Source: Thuidium tamariscinum (Eukaryota; Streptophyta; Bryopsida; Hypnales; Thuidiaceae). From it: DNA of 64,000 nt. The notes under the pieces are model-generated. The model searched no databases. It was not told the DNA's origin and saw only the letters and a list, made by a program, of their open reading frames with translations. The stretch lies in NCBI GenBank assembly GCA_947034885.2, contig OX344750.2, positions 13,324,053 through 13,388,052 of the forward strand, written 5' to 3'. A program made the position numbers and the translations under genes. Below are positions 55,541-64,000 of this stretch, in pieces (the first letter of the stretch is position 1; the number at the start of each line of letters is the position of its first letter).

Positions 55541-56463
55541 CACAAAATAGTTTTTTTTTTACTTTTACCCCCACAGAATACAAGCTTTTACCCTACTGGT
55601 CCTATGGATTTATCGTGATCTGATCCACCGCCACTCAAAAGGCTGAAAGATAAAAAGTTGATTTCCCTTCAGCAGGAGAGGTGGTTACTTACTTCTGATA
55701 GGCAGGGAGCCAATCAGGGCTTTCTACAGCTACTCTCAAGAAAATTGGGGTCTCTAATTACAAATATGAATTCTGAATTTGAAAAAAAAAAATCATACAC
55801 AACAAGTAAAAAAATTCTGCATTTTTCCCTGAAGTAAATCCACAAAGTAAGTCGGTGACAAATGGCCATGCTGGACCACGTGGATTTCAATTTTGCTGCC
55901 CAAAAATTTGACAAATGTCTCAAAGCCACGTGACATCTTTTGCCCTGATTTTCTCTTCTCAAACGATTCTCCATTTCATGTCAATGCAGAATTGGGGAAT
56001 AGTTCTGTAATCCAAATGCACTGCATGCATGCCGACTACTTTCCCAAGTTGTGGTCGAGTTTGCACACTCAAGGGGTACTTTAAGATATGCAAGGCCACC
56101 ATAAGCATCACATGGGTGCATGGAATAATTTTTAAAGGTTAAGAATTTTTACCAAAAAATGAGAATATCTCCTATAGACCCCTCGTGATGAGGGCATGCT
56201 TCTCTCATGGATTCCGATCCTTGTTTTGGAGGCATGCCACTCTCATGGGCTTGTTGAATTTTTTAAATTCCCTCGTATGCTTCTATGGACTCTCTTTAAT
56301 GAATGGTTGCTTCAAAAGAAAAAAGATAAGGCAAAGGATTGTCACGATTACATGTTGACTCTCTTTTATTGCATGTCTTACATGTAGATTTCCTTTGCTT
56401 GAATGAGATGTTGTAGTGTTGAATTGCATGGGAAGAGGTTCATATATGCCTCAAGCACCAATC
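55541..56463 (+). repeat. Interrupted host repeat and composite repeat copy 3
   Basis: 55541-55740 matches 29915-30105 (TACCCCCACAGAATACAAGC, CTTCAGCAGGAGAGG, GGCAGGGAGCCAATCAGGGC). 55745-56463 is the third copy of the composite repeat at 22205 and 31545. Confidence 0.6.
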
Positions 56464-56700
56464 AATTTTGGAACAACACTAAGATTCGAGCATGGAGCGG
56501 TGAGCCTATATATGAATTGCAAACATGGAACTTGTGAGTGGTGAGCCTTTGGAAGCTATTTTTCGGGAAAGTTTTGCCAATTTTTTTTTGGCTCAATCTT
56601 TTTTCAAAATAGAATAAAATTTACTATTTATAGTAAGTTTTGTGACCTATTACCGTGTCTCCTATGACCATGGATTGTGATAAATTAAAAATTTTATTGG
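56464..56700 (+). mobile_element. Second solo MULE-like terminus
   Basis: It carries AACACTAAGATTCGAGCATG, GGAGCGGTGAGCC and CTTGTGAGTGGTGAGCC, then GTGACCTATTACCGTGTCTC and ATGACCATGG. It parallels 23081-23310 at the same position relative to the composite repeat, so both derive from one ancestral insertion. Confidence 0.6.
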
Positions 56701-56749
56701 CCATAATTTTTTTGCAACGTATTTTGTCTTTCAAGCTCTTGTGAAAAGT

Positions 56750-57675
56750 TTAACCTCGAAAGGATCATGACTATGCTTCACTAAAATCGCTTTAAAACTG
56801 CCATTTGTCATAATCATTTTTTGATACATATAACCATAAGATCTTGTAGTAAGATTCTTTGAAAGAATGAAGAAAAAATTTCAGAATTTTTTGCCATGTA
56901 GATTGCAAGACTTTAGTGTTTGAAGCTACAAAATGCCTTTTTTTACCACTGCGAAAATCTGGACAACTTCACTTCACAAATCACAAGGTCACATCTATAA
57001 GAAAAAAAGTTCAAATTGTTGCAACTCTTTGAATTCATTCTTAAAGTCAAGTTGCCTATATACTCAAAAAATTTCAATCATTCGGAATTGTACAACATAT
57101 AGGAAAAAAATAGTGAACAGAAAGAAGTAGAAAATGAACTAAAATACAAAATTATAAACAATTAATTTATGGAATTGAAAAATGAAAATCCCAATGGTTA
57201 AAATGTTGTAATAATAATTCTATACTTACATCTTTTATTTTTTTTCCAAAAATATTAAAAATTGTATTAAATAAAGGATTTCAAACTTTTTTGTAGTGTA
57301 GAGATTCTATAACTAGCCACAAACTACCTCAAATTAAAACTCCTCGTAACTTTTGATTCATTGTTTGCAATGAAAAGATTCAAAGATTTTTACTTCCATA
57401 AAAATATAATAAACCAATTTCAAAAAAAATTCTTAAAAGAATCATTTTTAAAAGAGTTTTATTTTTGTGCCCAAACTGTCCATTGAGTAGAGAAAGTGAC
57501 ATATCATGCCATAACTTTTTAACCCTGTATTCAAAAGCTATGAAAATTGTTGGGCCTTAAATCTACTCCTTGTGCACACATTGTGTGAAAATTTCAAAGA
57601 AAAAAAATGAAAAATCCATTTGTATTTCGTAGTGAGGTGCCCAAAACCACTATGTTGCCAAAAAACGTTGTTTAA
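56750..57675. mobile_element. Degraded TTAA-family element
   Basis: It starts TTAACCTCGAAAGGATC and ends near GTTGTTTAA at 57675. The interior follows 35120-36030 in order (CTGCCATTT, 'tgccatgtagattgcaaga', 'cataacttttt-aacc', 'ccactatgttgccaaaaaa'). Confidence 0.6.
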
Positions 57676-58735
57676 ACATCATATTCATTAAAATGAGAGT
57701 TGTCCAGTGAAATGAGAGATTGGAACACTTTACAAATCACAAACATAGAAGAATCTACTAATAATTATTACTAAAAGAACAATAGAACATCACATTAAAT
57801 AGAGAATCAAGTCTTAAATATGAATAATTTTAAGGAAAATTTTCATAGAAGGTAGCAAATTTTATACATTGTAATCATTAAATGTACAAGTACAATGTGC
57901 AAACGCTTTGGATGTATACATCTTTTGCCTTCAATATAGAGAATATTTAAAATACTAATTTTTCTTCCTGATGCATAATTTTTCAACTCATTTAAGGAAT
58001 GTCATCCCAATGCACAAGGATAATCAAGAAGTGGCTACACCACCCATGAAGGAAAAAGCTACATCTTCAAAGCAACTAATCCAAAGTAAGTAACGCAATA
58101 AGTATAAGAAATCCTAGAAACATTTCCTTACACGGATCCAAGAGGTTGGCTCTTGTATACCACACTCCATTAAGTGTAACCTACGAGGACCAATATCTAG
58201 GACCGTGCGGAAAATGATTGAAGGATCCCATACTCGAAATCATTTGCGCTATTAACCATGAATACAAAATTTACAATACTATATACAATTGATGCTTACC
58301 ACTACATTCTTGATAGTTGAAGCATCTCATCTACCCCGACTACATTGGGCTTGTGAGTAGAAGCTTCAAAAGACAACACCATGGTTAGATAAGAAGAAAT
58401 TGGAAGAAATTGGAAGAAAAGCTCTATGGGCGCTTCATTCCCACCCTTGGAATTAAGCAATCACAACCAGGCTCTGGTCCTAATGATTCTACTACTTACG
58501 GGTGTCTAAGCGTCAATCCATTGTGCCTTCCAAGCAATGGATCTTCTTTACTAACCTACTTATCTTAATGTGTGTTTTGGTCTTACTTAGGCGTGGTTCC
58601 CTACTCTACTCGTTTCGTTCTCTTGTCCTACTTTTATGCCTTGTATCTGGTTTTAGTCTACTCTACGCGTGACATTTTCTATTCCATCTCTATGTCTTTG
58701 TATTGATTTTAGTCTATTCTACGTGTTCGTCTTTG
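57676..58735. other. No gene recognised
   Basis: AT-rich to ~58000, then a more balanced stretch with no supported frame over 60 codons and no RNA gene. The second half begins to show the TCTACTCTACG words of the following minisatellite. Confidence 0.4.
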
Positions 58736-59080
58736 CTTTTAATCTAATCTACGTATGTGTCTTGGCCTAATCCTACCCTACGTATTCTAAGCGAATACCT
58801 CTACTCTACATAGTTGTCTTGATCTAATTCTACTCTGCGTATTTTAATTGAATACCTCTACTTTACGTAGTTGTCTTGACCTAATTCTACTCTACGTATT
58901 TTAATTGGATACCTCTACTCTACGTAGTTGTCTTGGCCTAATTCTACTCTATGTATTTTAATTGGATACCTCTACTCTATGTAGTTGTCTTGGCCTAATT
59001 CTACTCTACATATTTTAATTGGATACCTCTACTCTACGTAGATGTCTTGATCTAATTCTACTCTACGTATTTTGTTCCTT
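58736..59080 (+). repeat. ~58-bp minisatellite, five to six units
   Basis: The unit is CTACTCTACGTAGTTGTCTT, then GACCTAATTCTACTCTACGT, then ATTTTAATTGGATACCT. Units begin near 58797, 58855, 58913, 58971 and 59029. They are highly alike, so amplification is fairly recent. Confidence 0.75.
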
Positions 59081-61800
59081 TTAACTTGTGGTTATTCCTT
59101 TGTTTCAGTCCCTACTTGCTAGTCACGGTTTCCTAATCACAACTGGTTCGTGGCCTTTAATTCTAACCGCTTGCTTATTCTAATCAATTGCACTAAAGAG
59201 AGAAGGGATTGGGTTAAAGTTTAGGAACCCACCTCTAGTATGTACGTGGCGGCCTCTCCTAGCTCCACCGCTCCCCACGCCATGTCCACCATAGCCATCC
59301 TTCGGCTTCGATTGAGATCCGATTCCGTCCTTTTAATTATCCCCTTCCGGGTGGATTTACAAATAGGCCTCTTGTAGAGTGATATTTTAATAGGGATTAA
59401 TCTATTGAAAAATATCTATAGTTTAAGTTTGTTCGCAGGGAAGAAGGAATCGGCCAATAGATAAGCCTAAAGATGACTATTGCCGTTAATTCCTAAAGAT
59501 TGCACAATAGGAAATGAGGAAAACGCTCAATCCCACTCACACCATAGACATAACCCATAGTTTTATTATAATTGAACCAGATGAAACTTATCCATTGTTT
59601 TGGTCTTTATTCCATAGCCCTAGCTTTCTCCAAGTCCAACCACCAGATGATCTCCAATTGATTCTTTTGAAGGCTTGACTGCATCACCATTGCTCCAATT
59701 GTCCCAGCATGTCTTCTAACACCAATTGATTCACCAAACCTCCTTCTCTAATTCTACCAATTGATTTCTTTCTAAAATATCCTCACAGTTACTATAGATA
59801 TCTTCAAATTCCGATTGCTCCAATTCTATAGATCTTCCTCTCAATACTGATTCTATTGATTCATTTCATGCCATCCATCACATCAGATATGCACAATTGC
59901 AACATGAATCTATAGACTTATACCCAGCCACCAACCATATCTACTATAGCTTCACACTCCAGCCAGTACATTCACTACCATAGGTTCTCACAATAGCAAT
60001 TCAACACACCATACATGCCATACAATTGACATCCCATTGTAACACAATTGATTCCATTCATATACATTCCTCAAAGCCAGCACAATAGACCAAGCACTCC
60101 ATCACATACAATCACACATAAACAATAGATTTGCAATTCAACTCCGCTTTATATTCATTCCCAAAAATTACAATTGATCCTCTCCATTTAGCGCCACAGC
60201 CTCACTCTGTATAACTATAGATTCAGCCCAATCACTCAAACACAAAAAAAATTATAGATGCTAAGACTCCAACACACCCACTCCACTCAACTATCGCTCA
60301 CACAGACTGCCGGCCTCTCTACCGCAGGAGCTCTGGCTTCCTCCAGACTGCCAACCAACTCAGCCAACAATTGATTTAACTGCAAATTCCCAACTCCCAT
60401 AGCAACCGCCTTTAACTGCCCACTCCCATTCATCCATTGACTGAACTATAGATGAAACCTAAGTGAAAACCAAAACTAACTGTGGACTGATTGCTATTTT
60501 TTCATTTTAGCCAATTGGTAGTTTTGGGTGTTATTCTTGTAGTTTGCCAATTGGTAGCGTACCTATAGAGGCTATACGGACTTATTGTAGAAATATACGG
60601 TGTAATTATCCAATTGGGTATTTCCAATGTGATTTGAAGAGGCATTCTCCCGATTGTTCCAATTGGCAGTTCTGGCTGGTGGGCCGGCTAGTGGTTACTT
60701 AAGTTGTTGTTTTTCAATTGGTTTTTGAGTTGACCTTAGAGAGACAGGCGCTCCTTCCAATCGGTGGAAGTAAAACAATTGTGTGTGTGTGATTTCGGAG
60801 TTGAATGAATAGAATGAATTAATTTGCCAATTGTGTGTGTTTATGTGTGATTGTGTGTGCTGTGTATGTGAGTCCAATTGGAGTTTCTGTATGTGTATAC
60901 CGATTGGATGTTGGGTGATGTTCTGTGTGCTGTTATGTGTTTGTATACCGATTAGGAGCTGTGAATTTCTGTATGACATATTTGGCAAATGGCCGATTGG
61001 ATTTTAATTGATTACATATGTATGAGTTGAATACAATACCGATTGGAAATTGACTGTAGCATCAAAATACCAATTGGATATGAAGTTGATCTGTGAAGGA
61101 AGAATACCGATTGGAATTTAATAGATAGTCTATGATGAAGAATACCGATTGGAGAAATAGTGTGCATTAAGTATATAAACCAATGAGTGGGTAATGTGTG
61201 TGTTTACCGATTGTAATAGATTGAGATAATTAGAGCAATTGGAATAGCTTTTATAATTAAGAGAAAATTAATGATAATATTATTAAAGATTAATCTGGAG
61301 AATTAATTTGAAATAGAAAACCGATTGTGAATGTTGTGTGTGAATAACCAATTGGAGGAAACTGTGAATTAAATTGAATACCAATTGGGAGATTATAAAG
61401 AACTGGAGTGGAATTGTAGAATCCGAGAGAACAATTGGAATTACAATTTGCAAAATTAGAATAATTGAATAGAAAATAATAGGGATTTAAATTGCAATTT
61501 AAGAAGCCATGCTGAGTGATGAAGAATGAGGAAAACCGATTGCTAAATTAATGAGACCATGTCTGTGATGCTGAAACCAATCGGTGATGCTGGAGTGCTG
61601 CCAAGAAATATCAATCGGGAGGCTAGGAGCAAAGTTGGGAGACCAATTGGAAAAGCTGGAAGATGAAGATCCAATTGATTAAGATAAGTGGGTTTAACTG
61701 ATTGGGCTTGATATAATAGGGATTATATTTACTTACACAATCTTGCAATTGGTAATTTCCTATGGGGTTACATTTTATATTCTAATTGGGATAATTTACC
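59081..61800. other. Long tract studded with CAATTGAT, CCAATTGG and CCGATTGG words
   Basis: From ~59520 to 60480 CAATTGAT-type words recur. From ~60480 to 61700 CCAATTGG, ACCGATTGG and AATACCGATTGG recur every 30-60 bp, with TGTGTGTG runs at 60780-60870. The words have a clear strand bias that changes near 60480. No protein-coding gene is seen; the 97-codon minus frame at 60695-60988 is a product of the repeats. The function is unknown. Confidence 0.55.
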
Positions 61801-62139
61801 TCCTAGCGTTCGAATCTTATAAAAAGGTTTATTTTTAGAAGAGATTAAAAATACTTCTACACTAACCAGCAACTATAGAGAGTTAACTCCAAAATACCAT
61901 GGTACTATAGAAAAATGGGAAAATTACCCATTGAAAACCAGAAAAAACAAAATGGCTACAATAGACCTATACTACACCTCTTTCCTAGGCTGTTTTATAC
62001 TTCTACTATTTCCTAGACTACTTCCCCAAGCTACCCTTGTAGTTGGGTTTTGCTTTTCTAAACTATGCTATCTCTTAAGTATTCTCTAATTCTAACTATA
62101 CTATCTCCTAAGTGTTTTTTCTAACCCCAACTTGTTTTA
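61801..62139. other. No gene seen
   Basis: AT-rich spacer with CTAACTATACTATCTCCTAA-type short repeats at ~62070-62115. Confidence 0.4.
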
Positions 62140-62500
62140 GGAAGAATGGCCCGAGCCCCTGGACCCCTGGATCCTAAGCCCGAACCCCTGACCCCGCCCG
62201 AACCCATGGCCCCAAGCCCGAACTCCTGGACCCCGAGCCTGAACCCCTGACCCTGCTTGAACCTCTGGACCTCGTCCCGATATCCTTGACCTCGCCCGAA
62301 CCCCTAACCCCGTCCCGATACCCGGAGAGCCCAGGGTCTGCTATGGCACCCGATGGAGAGGCCCGACGGATCTGCTGCGGCGCCCGACTGGGGAGCCCGG
62401 CAGGTCTGCTGCAGCGCCTGGCTGGAGGAGCCCGGTGGGCTGCTGTAGCACCCGATTGGGAGGGGAGCCCGGCTGGTCTGGCTGAGCGCTAGCTGGGCTG
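62140..62500 (+). repeat. GC-rich CCCGAACCCCTG repeat
   Basis: Short tandem units such as GCCCGAACCCCTGACCC and CTGGACCCCGAGCC cover 62148-62330. They are followed by GGAGCCCGGCAGGTCTGCTG-type units to ~62500. The abrupt shift in base composition stands out from the AT-rich surroundings. An open frame at 62286-62492 is a by-product. Confidence 0.65.
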
Positions 62501-64000
62501 GCTGGTTCTCTATTTTTCACAACCTTTGCCTAACAACTAGTCACACTTCTTGAGGGACTAATTTAACCAACCCTACACTAAGCTAAATGACCACACAAGG
62601 TTTCACCCAAAGGGTGGTTCACTACATATCCCTTTAAGAAAGTTACTACTCTATTGTTGGATGCTAAACGTTGCATTAGTGCCAAACATGTTGAACACTA
62701 AACGTTGAGACTAGCTCAAGGATGGCCTCCTTTGACACCCCACTAAGACTTGGGGGGTTCAAAGCTTCGCCGTGAAGGGAAGTTTTTGACACGTGGCTAA
62801 GATTTCCTATCTTCCTAAAGACGTAGGGAGGCCATAGCTTCGCCGTCCCCTATGGGACTAGCTTACCCGTGTGCACAAGAGAAGAGGGAGATGAGGAGTG
62901 ACATATGCTTATTCAAGAATAACGGTCAAAGCTTCGCCGTCCCCGATGGGACTAGCTTAACCTTGAGCACAAGAGAAGAGGGAGGAAAAGGTAGGTACAA
63001 GTTGCAACATACTCTCGAAGTCACCTCCCAAGTCACTCCTCGGTTCCTCACAAGTCTCTCCCACAACAACATTCACTTATTTCACAATGCAAAAGGTGGC
63101 CCAACATCAATTAGTAAAAGTTCCCACACAACTAGGGGGGGTCTTAAGTCCCCAAGTGCAAACCACAAGAACCAAGGGTGCAACAACCCCAAAACTATCA
63201 AAGGCTCCTTTGGCATCAAAAGCCAAAGGAAATCCGGCATAACTCGGGCCCAATAGTCCTCCTCCCTTAAATGGGTAGGAGTGAGAAAGAGAGAGAATGA
63301 GAGGAGAATGCCGCCCCTTTTATACTCAAAAGGGAGCAACACCCCCCCCCTTAATCTACTAAGAATAACTAGATGAGGGAAATTAGGAGGTCCGTACATG
63401 TTTACCAATCTCAAATCTAACTATCCACCTAAAATCTACACAATTTGAATTGAGAAATTCAAATCTTACCTAACCTTACAAGAACTTGCAAAACCACCTA
63501 ATTTACCTTCCCCAAAATTTACAAGTTCTCATATGGGAGAAGTTCCCATGTGTTCCCACCTACTTAATTTGAAATTACTTACACCAAGCACTTGGAGCCA
63601 CCTCCACTAACTTTTTGAGGTGGTACTTGCTCCCACATGTGCCCGGAGTTTCCCACGCATTCCCCACACGTTCCCCACGGCCATTGGGGCCCAAACTCTC
63701 CAAAAAAGCATTGGGGGGCCTTAAACCCCATTTTCTCCTCCATGTGCTGTCCCCAAAAGGCTAACTTTTGGAGTTTAGCTCTGAATGGCAAACGGATTGC
63801 GCCATTGGGTCCGGAAGGCTATAATTAGCCTATGGGAAACCCCTAATTCCTTAGACTCTGTCCCAATTCTCAAAGAATCTTAGTGTAAGTTGGGGTCAAA
63901 GTTGGGATAAATTCCCAACTTTTGGAGTTTGGCAATTTTGAACCCCAAACTTTCACCAATCTCCTAAGTAGATAGAGGGGGGTAGGAATAGACCCAAGAT
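62501..64000. other. Unassigned GC-balanced DNA with a direct repeat
   Basis: GGGACTAGCTTA-CC followed by GCACAAGAGAAGAGGGAG occurs at about 62857-62892 and 62948-62982, each preceded by AGCTTCGCCGTCCCC. A 134-codon plus frame and a 110-codon minus frame overlap across 62852-63414. Neither shows a domain and I support neither as a gene. It may be the edge of a larger element continuing beyond the window. Confidence 0.4.

Noticed and set aside
55222-55623. 133-codon plus-strand frame just right of the MULE
   Set aside because: It crosses the boundary of two different repeats, so it cannot be an ancestral gene.
62852-63414. Overlapping 134- and 110-codon frames on opposite strands
   Set aside because: Neither has a recognisable domain. 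A repeat with directly repeated segments explains the open frames as well as a gene would.
1-64000. tRNA, rRNA or other structured RNA genes
   Set aside because: No cloverleaf, rRNA core or snRNA signature was found on reading. A covariance-model scan would be needed to exclude divergent ones.

Overview
This window is eukaryotic nuclear DNA. The real genes are split by GT-AG introns, most of them 70-140 bp. Most of the rest is very AT-rich and consists of old, nested, mostly non-coding DNA transposons. A MULE-type transposase with a GCM/WRKY-like zinc region and a SWIM finger, Stowaway-like MITEs ending in CTCCCTCCGTCCCA and CACTA-like ends all point to the green-plant lineage. A bryophyte-grade plant or streptophyte alga is my guess; the species cannot be read from the sequence. 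I see no rRNA, tRNA, CRISPR array or prokaryotic operon.

Layout. 1-5.6 kb holds repeat-derived DNA: a 1.09-kb palindromic foldback element (2267-3355) and a MITE with 4-bp target duplications (5181-5510). 5.7-10.1 kb holds a four-exon minus-strand gene (6503-9217, 284 codons) for a valine/proline/charged repeat protein resembling alveolins or articulins, with a probable 5' UTR exon and TATA-like box near 10.0 kb. 9.6-39.4 kb is a repeat landscape: Stowaway-like MITEs, a TTAA-flanked CCCCTAAA (piggyBac-type) family, a GGGTGATTGC family with 4-bp target duplications, CACTA-like MITEs, a small TAA-flanked MITE, and several kilobase-scale duplicated blocks.

39,605-55,160 is the centrepiece: a 15,556-bp Mutator-like (MULE) element. 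It has imperfect terminal inverted repeats built from GTGAGCCT units and is flanked by an exact 11-bp direct repeat, CCCTTTGGCAC. It carries two divergent transcription units. On the plus strand is a roughly 1,180-codon transposase (SUMO-interacting motif, GCM-like zinc region, MULE core, SWIM finger). On the minus strand is a ten-exon, 1,126-codon gene joining a ParB-like domain to a permuted (motif IV before motif I) SAM-dependent methyltransferase. Upstream of it lie a small two-exon protein ending in a second SUMO-interacting motif and a further basic first exon. Every long intron of the element holds one or more copies of an ~80-bp palindrome centred on AGCTCGGATCCGAGCT. I saw this palindrome nowhere else in the window. 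My reading is a transposon that carries its own chromatin or DNA-modification module. Both large genes contain one in-frame stop, so this copy may be recently decayed or partly inactive.

The MULE sits inside an older small element with CCCATTAAGGACCG ends, which sits inside a third repeat whose uninterrupted relative is visible at about 29.9 kb. 55.2-64 kb holds further repeats, a ~58-bp minisatellite (58.7-59.1 kb), a long tract studded with CCAATTGG and CCGATTGG words (59.5-61.7 kb) and a GC-rich CCCGAACCCCTG repeat (62.1-62.5 kb). I recognise no host gene there.
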